A stretch of 64,000 bases of DNA. Origin: Streptomyces xylophagus. GTDB taxonomy: Bacteria > Actinomycetota > Actinomycetes > Streptomycetales > Streptomycetaceae. Position 1 is the stretch's first letter; the number at the start of each line of letters is the position of its first letter. Below the pieces are notes generated by a model. That model saw only the letters and a list, made by a program, of their open reading frames with translations, did not search any database and had not been told where the DNA came from. Shown here one piece after another: positions 55,401 to 64,000 of the stretch. Where the stretch lies: assembly GCF_000716435.1 (NCBI RefSeq), contig NZ_JNWO01000019.1, positions 186,001 to 250,000 on the forward strand. The letters run 5' to 3'. The position numbers and the translations under genes were made by a program.

Positions 55401-55492
55401 AACACGGCTCGACCTGCGGGTTTGTGCGTGAGGGGCTCGTTGTCCACAGGGCGGCGAGTCCCTCTTCGTATGTCTGCGACACTGGTAGGGCC

Positions 55493-56599
55493 ATGCCTAA
55501 GCCCGGAGAACTTACATTCGTCGCCCCCCGCGGAGCCAAGAAGCCGCCGCGGCACCTTGCCGATCTCACGCCCGCCGAGCGCAAGGAAGTTGTCGCCGCG
55601 ATCGGGGAGAAGCCGTTTCGCGCCAAGCAGCTGTCGCAGCACTACTTCGCGCGGTTCGCGCACGACCCGGCGGAGTGGACCGACATCCCCGCCGGTTCGC
55701 GCGCCAAGCTGCAAGAAGCGCTGCTTCCTGAGCTGATGACCGTCGTACGGCATCTGTCGACCGACCAGGAGACCACGCGCAAGACGCTGTGGCGGCTGTT
55801 CGACGGGACGCTCGTCGAGTCCGTGCTGATGCGGTACCCGGACCGGGTGACCATGTGCATCAGCTCGCAGGCGGGGTGTGGCATGAACTGCCCGTTCTGC
55901 GCGACCGGGCAGGCCGGCCTCGACCGCAATCTGTCGACCGGTGAGATCGTGCACCAGATCGTCGACGGGATGCGGGCGTTGAGGGACGGGGAGATCCCCG
56001 GTGGTCCCGCTCGGCTCTCCAACATCGTCTTCATGGGCATGGGCGAACCCCTCGCCAACTACAAGCGGGTCGTCCAGTCCATCCGCGCCCTCACCGACCC
56101 CGAGCCGGACGGGCTCGGCCTCTCGCAGCGTGGGATCACCGTCTCGACGGTCGGACTGGTCCCGGCGATCCACCGCTTCTCCGACGAGGGCTTCAAGTGC
56201 CGGCTCGCGATCTCGCTGCACGCACCCGACGACGAGCTGCGCGACACCCTGGTCCCCGTGAACACGCGGTGGAAGGTGCGCGAGGTCCTCGACGCCGGCT
56301 GGGAGTACGCGGCGAAGTCGGGGCGCCGGCTGTCCATCGAGTACGCGCTGATCCGTGACATCAACGACCAGGCGTGGCGCGGTGACCGGCTCGGCCGGCT
56401 CCTCAAGGGCAAGCCCGTGCACGTCAACCTGATCCCGCTGAACCCGACGCCGGGCTCGAAGTGGACGGCCTCACGTCCCGAGGACGAGAAGGCGTTCGTC
56501 GAGGCCATCGCGGCCCATGGGGTGCCGGTCACCGTCCGGGACACCCGTGGCCAGGAGATCGACGGAGCGTGCGGCCAGCTCGCGGCCACCGAGAGGTAA
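55493..56599 (+). CDS. rlmN: Dual-specificity RNA methyltransferase RlmN
   Basis: RlmN is a radical SAM enzyme that methylates C2 of A2503 in 23S rRNA and A37 in tRNA. The 368-residue protein has the CxxxCxxC cluster (Cys129, Cys133, Cys136 in CGMNCPFC), the GMGEPLANY motif and the catalytic C-terminal Cys360 in DGACGQL. The ATG at 55493 is chosen; the frame is open far upstream but without coding character. Confidence 0.95.
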   Translation: MPKPGELTFVAPRGAKKPPRHLADLTPAERKEVVAAIGEKPFRAKQLSQHYFARFAHDPAEWTDIPAGSRAKLQEALLPELMTVVRHLSTDQETTRKTLWRLFDGTLVESVLMRYPDRVTMCISSQAGCGMNCPFCATGQAGLDRNLSTGEIVHQIVDGMRALRDGEIPGGPARLSNIVFMGMGEPLANYKRVVQSIRALTDPEPDGLGLSQRGITVSTVGLVPAIHRFSDEGFKCRLAISLHAPDDELRDTLVPVNTRWKVREVLDAGWEYAAKSGRRLSIEYALIRDINDQAWRGDRLGRLLKGKPVHVNLIPLNPTPGSKWTASRPEDEKAFVEAIAAHGVPVTVRDTRGQEIDGACGQLAATER

Positions 56600-56636
56600 T
56601 CTTCACCCGTACGACCTGTACGTACATCTTCATATC

Positions 56637-56722
56637 CGACAGGGGAGCGCGAAGCGCTGAGAGTGCGGCAATCGGGCCGCAGACCCTCTGAACCTCGCCC
56701 AGGTCATTCTGGGTAGGAAGTT
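56637..56722 (+). promoter_or_regulatory. TPP riboswitch (THI element)
   Basis: The aptamer core runs from GGGGAGC through GCTGAGAGTGCGG, CCCTCTGAACCT, and the 3' part CATTCTGGGTAGGAAG. These are the conserved parts of the thiamin pyrophosphate element (CUGAGA, ACCUGA-like and GGUAGGAAG). It precedes a thiamine ABC operon. The only good Shine-Dalgarno-like sequence (TAGGAAG) is itself in the aptamer's 3' end, which suggests translational control of the first gene. Confidence 0.92.
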
Positions 56723-56733
56723 CGGTCATCACC

Positions 56734-57810
56734 GTGAACACCAAGAAGTACTGTGCTGTCCTCGTCGGCCTCGGCCTGGTCACGCTCTCCGCGTGCGGGT
56801 CGGGGTCGGACCAGGGCAGTGGCTCCGGCTCCAAGACCGTCACCCTCGTCAGCCACGACTCGTGGGCCGTCTCGAAGAACGTCCTCAAGGACTTCGAGAA
56901 GCAGTCCGGCTACACCGTCAAGGTCCTCAAGGACGGCGACGCCGGCCAGGCCGTCAACAAGGCGATCCTCACCAAGGACAACCCCCAGGGCGACGTCTTC
57001 TTCGGCGTCGACAACACCCTGCTCTCCCGCGCGCTCGACAACGGCCTCTTCCAGTCCTACGACGCGAAGGGTTCCGCCACCGTCAAGCCCGCGTACCGCG
57101 TCGACCAGACCAAGCACCGGGTCACGCCCATCGACACCGGCGACATCTGCGTCAACTACGACAAGGCCTACTTCAGCAAGCACAAGCTGACCCCGCCGGC
57201 CTCCTTCGCGGACCTCGTGAAGCCCGAGTACAAGAACCTCCTCGTCACCGAGAACGCCGCCACCTCCTCACCCGGCCTCGGCTTCCTGCTCGGCAGCGCG
57301 GCCCAGTTCGGGGACGACGGCTGGCAGGGCTACTGGAAGAAGCTCAAGGCGAACGGCGTGAAGGTCGTCGACGGCTGGGAGCAGGCCTACGATCAGGAGT
57401 TCTCCGGTTCGGCCGGCGGCAAGAAGGCGGGCGGCGACCGGCCGCTCGTCGTCTCGTACGCCTCCTCGCCGCCCGCCGAGGTCATCTACGGCGACCCGAA
57501 GCCGACCACCGCGCCCACCGGGGTGTCGTACGGCACCTGCTTCCGGCAGACCGAGTACGCGGGACTGCTCAGCAACGCCGCGAACACCAAGGGCGGCAAG
57601 GCCTTCATCGACTTCCTGCTCACCAAGGAGTTCCAGGAGGACATGCCGCTGAACATGTTCGTCTACCCGGTGGTCGAGGGCGCGACCGTGCCGGCCGAGT
57701 TCACGCAGTACGGTCCGCAGGCCAAGGACCCCGAGACCATGGCGCCCGCGAAGATCGCCGCCGACCGGGACCAGTGGGTCAAGTCGTGGACCTCGCTCGT
57801 ACTGAAGTAG
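56734..57810 (+). CDS. thiB: Thiamine ABC transporter substrate-binding lipoprotein
   Basis: The 358-residue protein has a lipoprotein signal peptide (LGLVTLSAC, Cys21) and an extracellular binding domain of the iron/thiamine family (VTLVSHDSWAVSKNVLKDFE). It captures thiamine or phosphorylated thiamine for the permease encoded next. The riboswitch upstream supports the thiamine assignment. GTG start at 56734. Confidence 0.92.
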   Translation: MNTKKYCAVLVGLGLVTLSACGSGSDQGSGSGSKTVTLVSHDSWAVSKNVLKDFEKQSGYTVKVLKDGDAGQAVNKAILTKDNPQGDVFFGVDNTLLSRALDNGLFQSYDAKGSATVKPAYRVDQTKHRVTPIDTGDICVNYDKAYFSKHKLTPPASFADLVKPEYKNLLVTENAATSSPGLGFLLGSAAQFGDDGWQGYWKKLKANGVKVVDGWEQAYDQEFSGSAGGKKAGGDRPLVVSYASSPPAEVIYGDPKPTTAPTGVSYGTCFRQTEYAGLLSNAANTKGGKAFIDFLLTKEFQEDMPLNMFVYPVVEGATVPAEFTQYGPQAKDPETMAPAKIAADRDQWVKSWTSLVLK

Positions 57811-57836
57811 CGCCACGCAGGACCCGAAAGGGGAAC

Positions 57837-59456
57837 GTGACGCGGCTCGGCCTCATGGCCCTGCCCGTCGCGTTCTTCGCGGTGTTCTTCGCCTATCCCG
57901 TCACCGCGATCGTCGCGCGCGGCCTCAAGGTCGACGGCGCCTGGCAGTTGGGCCGGATCGGGGACGTGCTCGCGCAGTCCGACATCCGGCACGTCCTGTG
58001 GTTCACGACCTGGCAGGCGCTCGCCTCCACCGCGCTCACGCTGCTGATCGCGCTCCCCGGCGCGTATGTCTTCGCGCGCTTCGACTTCCCGGGCCGACAT
58101 GTGCTGCGGGCCGTCGTGACGGTCCCCTTCGTGCTGCCCACGGTCGTCGTCGGTACGGCCTTCCTCGCGCTCCTCGGCCGGGGCGGACTCCTCGACGACC
58201 TGTGGGGCGTACGGCTGGACACCACCGTGTGGGCCATCCTGCTCGCGCACGTCTTCTTCAACTACGCGGTCGTCGTAAGGACGGTGGGCGGCCTCTGGGC
58301 ACAGCTCGACCCGCGTCAGGAGGAGGCCGCGCGGATGCTCGGCGCCTCCCGGCTCCGGGCCTGGCGGAAGGTCACGCTGCCCGCGCTCGGGCCCGCCGTG
58401 GCCGCCGCCGCGCTGATGGTCTTCCTCTTCACCTTCACCTCCTTCGGCGTGGTGCAGATCCTTGGCGGTCCGACCTTCTCGACCCTCGAAGTGGAGATCT
58501 ACCGCCAGACTTCCGAGGTCTTCGACCTGTCCACGGCGGCCGTGCTGACGATCGTCCAGTTCGTCGCGGTGGGCGCGATCCTCGCCGTCCACGCCTGGAC
58601 GGTACGACGCCGGGAGACCGCCCTGCGGCTCGTGGACCCGTCGGTGACCGCACGGCGCCCGCGCGGGGCCGGCCAGTGGTCCCTGCTGGCCGGAGTCCTC
58701 GTCTCCGTCCTCGTCCTGCTCGTGCTGCCGCTCGCCGTGCTGGTCCAACGGTCCCTGGACTCACCGGACTTCGGCTACTACCGGGCGCTGACCCACGACG
58801 ACGGCGGCACCTTCCTGGTCCCGCCGATCGCCGCGATCGGCAACTCGCTGGAGTACGCCGTCGCCGCCACCGCCATCGCCGTGGTGATCGGCGGTCTCGC
58901 CGCCGCCGCCCTGACCCGGCGCGACGCCGGGCGACTGGTGCGGGGCTTCGACGCGCTGCTGATGCTGCCGCTCGGGGTGTCGGCGGTGACGGTCGGCTTC
59001 GGCTTCCTGATCTCGCTCGACAAACCCCCGGTGGATCTGCGGAGTTCATGGATCCTGGTGCCGCTCGCGCAGGCGCTGGTCGGTGTCCCCTTCGTCGTAC
59101 GGACGATGCTGCCCGTGCTGCGGGCGGTGGACGGGCGGCTGAGGGAGGCGGCGGCGGTACTCGGGGCCTCGCCCTGGCGGGTGTGGCGAGAGGTCGATCT
59201 GCCCCTCGTACGGCGGGCGTTGCTGATCGCCGCCGGGTTCGCGTTCGCGGTGTCGCTGGGGGAGTTCGGGGCGACCGTGTTCATCGCGCGGCCCGACAAC
59301 CCGACCCTGCCGGTCGCGGTGGCCCGGCTGCTGTCCCGGCCCGGTGATCTCAACTACGGCCAGGCGATGGCCCTTTCGACGATTCTGATGGTGGTGTGCG
59401 CGGTGGCCCTGCTGGTCCTTGAGCGGCTGCGCACGGACCGGACGGGGGAGTTCTAG
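57837..59456 (+). CDS. thiP: Thiamine ABC transporter permease (fused two-domain)
   Basis: The 539-residue protein has two sets of about six membrane segments. Each half has the EAA loop that contacts the ATPase (EEAARMLGASRLRAWRKVTLP and REAAAVLGASPWRVWREVDLP, both containing A-x-x-L-G-A-S). GTG 57837 has GAAAGGGG just upstream; GTG 57786, within thiB's end, is an alternative. It forms the channel of the thiamine transporter. Confidence 0.92.
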   Translation: MTRLGLMALPVAFFAVFFAYPVTAIVARGLKVDGAWQLGRIGDVLAQSDIRHVLWFTTWQALASTALTLLIALPGAYVFARFDFPGRHVLRAVVTVPFVLPTVVVGTAFLALLGRGGLLDDLWGVRLDTTVWAILLAHVFFNYAVVVRTVGGLWAQLDPRQEEAARMLGASRLRAWRKVTLPALGPAVAAAALMVFLFTFTSFGVVQILGGPTFSTLEVEIYRQTSEVFDLSTAAVLTIVQFVAVGAILAVHAWTVRRRETALRLVDPSVTARRPRGAGQWSLLAGVLVSVLVLLVLPLAVLVQRSLDSPDFGYYRALTHDDGGTFLVPPIAAIGNSLEYAVAATAIAVVIGGLAAAALTRRDAGRLVRGFDALLMLPLGVSAVTVGFGFLISLDKPPVDLRSSWILVPLAQALVGVPFVVRTMLPVLRAVDGRLREAAAVLGASPWRVWREVDLPLVRRALLIAAGFAFAVSLGEFGATVFIARPDNPTLPVAVARLLSRPGDLNYGQAMALSTILMVVCAVALLVLERLRTDRTGEF

Positions 59457-60488
59457 ATGCCGCCGAACATGCTGCTCAGTCTCGCGGGCGCGACCGTACG
59501 GTTCGGCGGGCGGCCCGTGCTCGACGCCGTCGACCTCGGAGTCGCCGAGCACGAGATCGTGTGTGTGCTCGGGCCCAGCGGCAGCGGCAAGTCGACGCTG
59601 CTGCGGGCGGTGGCCGGGCTTCAACCCCTCGACACCGGGCGGGTGTTGCTCGACGGACGCGACCAGGCCGGCGTGCCCGCGCACAAGCGCGGGGTGGGTC
59701 TGATGTTCCAGGACCACCAGCTGTTCCCGCAGCGGGACGTGGCAGGCAATGTCGCCTTCGGGCTGCGCATGCATGGGGCGTCGAAGGGCCAACAGGAGGC
59801 CCGGGTCGGCGAGTTGCTCGACCTCGTGGGCCTGCCGGGTGCCGCCCGCCGTGCCGTCGCCGGGCTGTCCGGCGGAGAGCAGCAACGGGTGGCGCTCGCC
59901 CGCGCCCTCGCGCCCCGCCCCCGGCTCCTCATGCTCGACGAGCCGCTCGGCCAGCTCGACCGGTCACTGCGGGAGCGGCTGGTCGTCGAACTCCGGGAGC
60001 TGTTCGGTGCGTTGGGCACGACCGTGCTCGCGGTCACGCACGACCAGGGCGAGGCGTTCGCGCTCGCCGACCGGGTCGTCGTGATGCGGGACGGGCGGAT
60101 CGCCCAGTCCGGTACGCCACTTGAGGTCTGGCAGCATCCCGCGGACGAGTTCGTGGCCCGTTTCCTGGGCTTCGACAACGTGGTCGAGGCGACAGTCGCC
60201 GGCGAGGCCGCCGACACCCCCTGGGGCAAGGTGCCGGTCCCCGAGGACGCCCCTCAGGGCATCCACGCGCTCCTCGTACGGCCCGCGGGGGTACGCCTGT
60301 TGCCCGCCGACGAGGGCCTGCGCTGCACGGTCGTAGCCCGCACTTTCAGGGGCACCCATGTGGCCGTACAGCTGCAGCCGGAGGACGCGCCGAGGCTGGA
60401 GGCGGCGTGTGCGCTGCGGGAGGCGCCGGAGGTCGGGGGCGCGGTCGGGGTGGAGTTCGACGCGGCCGAAATTGTCGTGCTCGGCTGA
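59457..60488 (+). CDS. thiQ: Thiamine-type ABC transporter ATPase
   Basis: The 343-residue protein has Walker A GPSGSGKST (39-47), the signature LSGGEQQR (from 137) and Walker B LLMLDEPLG, followed by the H-loop VTHDQGEA. A C-terminal TOBE-like regulatory domain of about 100 residues follows. It starts directly after the thiP stop (TAGATG). Energises the thiB-thiP transporter. Confidence 0.93.
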   Translation: MPPNMLLSLAGATVRFGGRPVLDAVDLGVAEHEIVCVLGPSGSGKSTLLRAVAGLQPLDTGRVLLDGRDQAGVPAHKRGVGLMFQDHQLFPQRDVAGNVAFGLRMHGASKGQQEARVGELLDLVGLPGAARRAVAGLSGGEQQRVALARALAPRPRLLMLDEPLGQLDRSLRERLVVELRELFGALGTTVLAVTHDQGEAFALADRVVVMRDGRIAQSGTPLEVWQHPADEFVARFLGFDNVVEATVAGEAADTPWGKVPVPEDAPQGIHALLVRPAGVRLLPADEGLRCTVVARTFRGTHVAVQLQPEDAPRLEAACALREAPEVGGAVGVEFDAAEIVVLG

Positions 60489-60513
60489 CCGTGCCCTCAC
60501 TAGGGTGCGGTGC

Positions 60514-61314
60514 ATGACGTCACTCACGCACGACCGCTGCTGCGACGAGATCGCCCATCAGGTGGGGCAGTTGAGGGCCGTGGTGACCTCCGGAGCGGAT
60601 CTGGCGGCCACCGTGCCGACCTGCCCGGACTGGACGCTGGAACAGCTCGTACGGCACACGGGTGGCGCCCTGCGCTGGGTGGAGCTGCTGGTGCGTACAC
60701 GCGCACAGGAGAACATCCCGGACGAGGAGATCCCGCTCCACGGCGGTCCCGAGGCCGAGGGGGACGCGGGTGCGCTGGACGCCTGGCTCGCCGAGACCGG
60801 CCGGACGGTCGTCGGGACGCTCCGGGAGGCCGGGCCCGACACCAAGGTGTGGGCGTGGGCCGGAACCCTCAACTCGGGCTTCTGGGCCCGCCGTATGACC
60901 CACGAGATCACTGTTCACCGCGCGGACGCCACGCTCGCCGCCGGGCTGCCCTACGAGGTGGCGCCCGAGGTGGCCGCCGACGCGATCGACGAGTGGCTGG
61001 AGATCCTCGTCTTCGCGCAGCGGGTGGAGGGCGACAAGGACGCGATGGAACTGCGCGATCCGGGGCGTCGCAGCATCCACCTCCACGCCACCGACGTGCC
61101 TGCCGGGTCGAACGCCGAGTGGATCATCGAGCTCACCGAGGACGGTCTCGCCTGGCGCCGGGGCCACGAGCGGGCGACCGTCGCCCTGCGCGGCACGCTC
61201 ACCGACGTCCTGCTCGCCTTCTACCGCCGACTGCCGCTGGACAGCGAGGAGTTGGAGATCGTCGGCGACCGGGCGCTGCTGGAGTTCTGGCTGGAGAAGG
61301 CGTCCTTCGGGTGA
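60514..61314 (+). CDS. Maleylpyruvate isomerase-type mycothiol-dependent enzyme
   Basis: The 266-residue protein matches the DinB/MDMPI fold: the N-terminal CPDWTLEQLVRHTGGALRW helix and the MTHEITVHRADAT motif with its metal-binding His. Family members use mycothiol, the actinobacterial thiol, in isomerisation or detoxification; the substrate is unknown. TAGGGT (60501-60506) lies seven bases before the ATG with no ribosome binding site, suggesting a leaderless mRNA. A bidirectional terminator follows. Confidence 0.88.
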   Translation: MTSLTHDRCCDEIAHQVGQLRAVVTSGADLAATVPTCPDWTLEQLVRHTGGALRWVELLVRTRAQENIPDEEIPLHGGPEAEGDAGALDAWLAETGRTVVGTLREAGPDTKVWAWAGTLNSGFWARRMTHEITVHRADATLAAGLPYEVAPEVAADAIDEWLEILVFAQRVEGDKDAMELRDPGRRSIHLHATDVPAGSNAEWIIELTEDGLAWRRGHERATVALRGTLTDVLLAFYRRLPLDSEELEIVGDRALLEFWLEKASFG

Positions 61315-61325
61315 CGTGACATGCG

Positions 61326-61357
61326 TGTGGCCCGCCCCCACGAACGGACGGGCCACA
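61326..61357. terminator. Bidirectional terminator
   Basis: TGTGGCCCG and CGGGCCACA pair perfectly over 9 bp with a 14-base loop, between the convergent genes ending at 61314 and 61376. Confidence 0.75.
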
Positions 61358-61375
61358 GCAGTAACAGCGGGTGGA

Positions 61376-62068
61376 TCAGCGGGCGTTGGCCGCACCGCGG
61401 CGACGCATGCCGAAGTAGACGGCTCCGCCGCCCACGACGACGAACGCGCCCGCGATACCGGCGATCATGCCGGTGTTGGAGTTGGCACCGGTCTCGGCGA
61501 GGTTCGAGCTGCCGGCCGCGGGAGACGGAGCGTTGTCCGTCGTCGTCGCGGGGGCGGTGCTGCTGCTCTCCGAGGCCGACGGGGTCGGAGTGTCGGACTC
61601 GGCCGGGGTCGTGGCCGTGTCCGACGGCGACGGAGAGGCCTCCGTCGGAGTCGGGGTCGGGCTGGGCGACTCGTCGGCCTTGCAGGCCTTGGACGGGGTG
61701 GTCAGGTTCGGCGAGATATTCTTGTTGAGGCCATTGGCGGCCTCGACGTGGACGCGGTACGTCGCGTTCGGCTGCCAGTCCTCGGCGAAGGAAACGGTGA
61801 CGCCTGCCTTCGAGCCCTTGACCGTCTGGGCGTCGCCGATCTGCTTGGCGTCGGCACCGTTGTTCTCCAGGAACACCGTGATGGTGGCCTCGGTGCCGCC
61901 GGCGTCCTTGTCGGTGACGGTGATGACACCGCTGGTGCCGTCACAGGTGGCTTCGGCCGAGAACTCGCCGATGCTGCAGGCGAGCGCGTTGCCCGCGAAT
62001 CCGAGCGCGAGCGCGGCCGAGGCGGACGCGACACCGAGGATGCGTACGGAACGTCGAGATATGGACAC
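61376..62068 (-). CDS. Sortase-anchored (LAETG) surface protein
   Basis: The 230-residue protein has a signal peptide (cleavage after GNALA, residue 30), a small domain of about 100 residues with three Cys (31, 42, 129), a Pro/Ser/Thr-rich wall-spanning stalk (131-187), the sortase motif LAETG (190-194), a membrane segment and a basic tail [10 protein letters not shown]. LAxTG is the motif used by class E sortases of Streptomyces. The GTG start follows GTGAAGGGC. The ligand of the outer domain is unknown. Confidence 0.92.
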   Translation of the reverse strand: MSISRRSVRILGVASASAALALGFAGNALACSIGEFSAEATCDGTSGVITVTDKDAGGTEATITVFLENNGADAKQIGDAQTVKGSKAGVTVSFAEDWQPNATYRVHVEAANGLNKNISPNLTTPSKACKADESPSPTPTPTEASPSPSDTATTPAESDTPTPSASESSSTAPATTTDNAPSPAAGSSNLAETGANSNTGMIAGIAGAFVVVGGGAVYFGMRRRGAANAR

Positions 62069-62227
62069 GTTTGCCCTTCACGGGATGTGCAACTGCGGGG
62101 GGTGAAGGGGGAGATGAGGCAGCGTTGAGGTGAGCATCACCACCCCCAGGAGTCTCACTGGTCTATAAGTGCTGCGTAAGCAGTGTCAATGCGAATGTGG
62201 GGTACAGCAGTTGTCTTTGCCTGCGTT

Positions 62228-63349
62228 TTACACTGTGAGGCGTTTCAATGCGACCGGAGCCTCCTCGATCCGGTCAACGAGGGTGATACGGGCCTCCATT
62301 GACCGTTCCTGGGCAAGTGCACGCAGGAGCGGCCACGCGGGCAGCCGCTCCGTCCAGTGCTCCCGGTCCACGAGCACCATCGGCGTGGGCTCGCCCCGCG
62401 ACTCGTAGTAGTTCGGCGTCGCGTTGTCGAAGATCTCCTGTACGGTCCCGGCCGCGCCCGGCAGAAACACCACACCCGCGTTCGAGCGGGCCAACAGACC
62501 GTCCTCGCGGGTGGCGTTGGCGAAGTACTTGGCGATGTGCGAGGCGAAGGCGTTCGGCGGCTCATGGCCGTAGAACCACGTCGGGATGCCGAGCGAATGG
62601 TTGCCCTTCGGCCAGCGGGTGCGGACCTCGAAGGCGCGCTGCGCCCAGTCCGTGATCGAAGGGCTGAACGAGGGTGATTTTGCGAGGAGTTCGCACGCCT
62701 CCTCCAGCATGGCGTCCTCGTACGGTGCCGCGTACGCGCCCAGGTTCGCCGCCTCCATGGCACCCGGCCCGCCGCCGGTCGCCACCGTGAACCCGGCGCG
62801 GCTCAGCTCGCGGCCGAGGCGCGCGGCACCGCCGTAGGCCGCCGTTCCGCGTGCCATCGCGTGGCCGCCCATCACGCCCACCACCCGCGCCCCGCGCAGG
62901 AGTTCGTCGAGGGCGTCGGAGATCGAGTCGTCGTGGACGGCGCGCAGCATCGACGCGTAGACGTCGCCGTCGGCCTTGGTCTGCTGGAACCAGGCGTACG
63001 CGAGCGCGTCCGGCGTCCGCTCGTACCCCTTGTCGAGCGAGGCGAACAGCTCGGCCGGCGTGTAGAGATGGCCGCGGTAGGGGTCGAAGGGGAGGTGCGG
63101 CACGGGCGGGAAGACCAGGGCGCCGTCGGCACGGATCTTCGCGGCCGCCTCGTCGCGCATCGGGCAGCCGAGGAAGACGGCGCCGACGGTGCTGGTGGTG
63201 AGCAACTCCCGCGTACGGTCCGTCAGATCGCCGCCCTGGACGCGGTATCCGGCGAGGGTGCCGCGGGACGAGACGGTCGCGTCGAAGTCCTCGACCGTCT
63301 CGATCTCGCGTTCGTCGTGGTGGGCCGCATGGGCCGGGCTCGTCTGCAC
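62228..63349 (-). CDS. LOG-family (YgdH/TIGR00730-like) nucleotide-binding protein
   Basis: The 373-residue protein has the LOG Rossmann motifs GGGPGAMEAAN and, in place of PGGxGTxxE, PGAAGTVQE. The family hydrolyses nucleoside monophosphates or makes cytokinins; the longer form is related to PpnN of E. coli. The changed glycine means activity is uncertain. A GTG start is followed by TSPAHAAHH. It lies just downstream of the VOC gene, likely in one unit. Confidence 0.85.
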   Translation of the reverse strand: MQTSPAHAAHHDEREIETVEDFDATVSSRGTLAGYRVQGGDLTDRTRELLTTSTVGAVFLGCPMRDEAAAKIRADGALVFPPVPHLPFDPYRGHLYTPAELFASLDKGYERTPDALAYAWFQQTKADGDVYASMLRAVHDDSISDALDELLRGARVVGVMGGHAMARGTAAYGGAARLGRELSRAGFTVATGGGPGAMEAANLGAYAAPYEDAMLEEACELLAKSPSFSPSITDWAQRAFEVRTRWPKGNHSLGIPTWFYGHEPPNAFASHIAKYFANATREDGLLARSNAGVVFLPGAAGTVQEIFDNATPNYYESRGEPTPMVLVDREHWTERLPAWPLLRALAQERSMEARITLVDRIEEAPVALKRLTV

Positions 63350-63374
63350 GGGCCCATGCTAGGCACCGGGTCGG

Positions 63375-63782
63375 TCAGCTCTGGACGGCCGCCGGGTCCA
63401 TCCACATGACCTCCCAGGAGTGGCCGTCGAGGTCGTCGAAGGAACGGCCGTACATGAAGCCCTGGTCGATCGCGTCGTCGTTGCCGGAACCACCGGACGC
63501 GATGGCCTGGTTGACGAGCTCGTCGACCTTCTCGCGGCTCTCGGCGCTCAGACACAGCAGCACCTCACTGCTCTTCGTCGAGTCCACGATCTCCTTCTTC
63601 GTGAAGTCGCTGTAGCGCTGCTTGCTGAGGAGCATCGCGACGATGGTGTCGCTGATCACGACGCAGGCGCACTCGTCGGTGCTGAACTGGGGGTTGATCG
63701 AGTAGCCGAGCTCCGTGAAGAACTTCCTCGACGCGTCGACGTCGTTCACGGCCAGGTTCACGAAGATCATCTGCTGGTACAT
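63375..63782 (-). CDS. VOC (glyoxalase/bleomycin-resistance) family protein
   Basis: The 135-residue protein has the VOC beta-alpha-beta-beta-beta fold pattern: IFVNLAVNDVDASRKFFTELGY at the start and DLDGHSWEVMWMD at the end. The metal ligands are unclear (the usual first His reads Asn), so it may not be a metalloenzyme. GGGAGAG precedes the ATG. Confidence 0.88.
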   Translation of the reverse strand: MYQQMIFVNLAVNDVDASRKFFTELGYSINPQFSTDECACVVISDTIVAMLLSKQRYSDFTKKEIVDSTKSSEVLLCLSAESREKVDELVNQAIASGGSGNDDAIDQGFMYGRSFDDLDGHSWEVMWMDPAAVQS

Positions 63783-63845
63783 GCTGGGTCTCTCCCATCG
63801 GGCGTGCGTGCTAATCGGTGGGTAGACCGGCGGCCGACGCGAAAC

Positions 63846-64000
63846 TCATCGGCCGGCCAGCGGCAAGGCCGCCAGCTCGGCCACGAGCAGGGTCAGCGGG
63901 AGGAACAGGGCGAGCAGCGCGCCCGCGCGCAGGGCGGCGGCGCTGCGCAGCATGGTCGCGGGGGCGCCGAGGCGGAGCAGCGCGGCCGTGGTGTCGGCGC
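63846..64000 (-). CDS. C-terminal end of a membrane protein (cut by window edge)
   Basis: The last 50 codons of a minus-strand gene are visible. They encode one hydrophobic helix (LRAGALLALFLPLTLLVAEL) preceded by LRLGAPATMLRSAAA, a pattern seen before the last membrane segment of FtsX-like permeases, and end in PLAGR. The rest is outside the window, so the family call is tentative. Confidence 0.6.
   Translation of the reverse strand, partial: ADTTAALLRLGAPATMLRSAAALRAGALLALFLPLTLLVAELAALPLAGR

Noticed and set aside
52722..55478. Similar CTTCGTATGT words before pyrH and rlmN
   Set aside because: Two similar 10-base words without a matching -35 element or wider conservation are not enough to call a shared promoter.
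56793..57836. In-frame extension of thiP upstream across thiB
   Set aside because: The frame is open, but thiB is a clear lipoprotein gene in a different frame there, and the thiP start at 57837 has its own ribosome binding site.

Overview
The window is core chromosome of a Streptomyces-type actinomycete. The evidence is very high GC, GTG starts, and gene blocks typical of the genus: recG-rsmD-coaD-rpmF-rnc-mutM, smc-glcP-ftsY-nsdA, amtB-glnK-glnD, ffh, rpsP-khpA-rimM-trmD-rplS-sipWXYZ, dprA-whiG, rpsB-tsf-pyrH-frr-cdsA-rlmN and a thiamine ABC operon. I saw no tRNA, rRNA, phage, transposase or CRISPR array.

Layout. 1-3.9 kb (minus): a large TPR-like protein, cut by the window edge, translationally coupled to an HSP90-type ATPase. 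4.1-11.4 kb (plus): recG, rsmD, coaD, a coiled-coil protein with a Gln/Tyr-rich tail, DUF177, rpmF, rnc, mutM. 11.4-13.2 kb (minus): HxlR regulator and a membrane-anchored CAP protein with an 18-bp tandem repeat. 13.4-19.7 kb (plus): acylphosphatase, small coiled-coil protein, smc, glucose permease. 19.8-23.4 kb: unknown protein, LLM oxidoreductase, ftsY and a short prim-pol protein diverging from nsdA. 25.3-30.0 kb: the nitrogen operon amtB-glnK-glnD behind a GlnR-type operator. 30-36 kb: ffh, ftsH, methyltransferase, archaeal/eukaryal-type prolyl-tRNA synthetase. 36.3-48.9 kb: SprT-like protein, ribosome and tRNA maturation genes, four type I signal peptidases, NUDIX, DUF2469, yraN, ComM-like ATPase, dprA, whiG. 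49-56.6 kb: TetR regulator, M23-like protein, rpsB-tsf, pyrH-frr-cdsA, rlmN. 56.6-60.5 kb: TPP riboswitch with a thiamine-type ABC transporter. 60.5-64 kb: mycothiol-dependent-type enzyme, sortase substrate, LOG-like protein, VOC protein, and the end of a membrane protein.

Much of the window serves protein synthesis and export. It encodes ribosomal proteins, EF-Ts, RRF, both halves of the SRP targeting system (Ffh, FtsY), FtsH quality control and the signal peptidases. Nitrogen sensing and developmental control (NsdA, WhiG) are interleaved.

I found no clear new multi-gene system. The best leads are: a dispersed GC-rich element present four times, one copy in frame inside the Smc hinge region; the HSP90-TPR gene pair; a 12-bp palindrome CACGCGCGCGTG far more frequent than base composition predicts; the archaeal-type ProRS; and the coiled-coil protein with a 60-residue internal duplication. 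All start sites and functions were judged by reading the sequence, without database searches.
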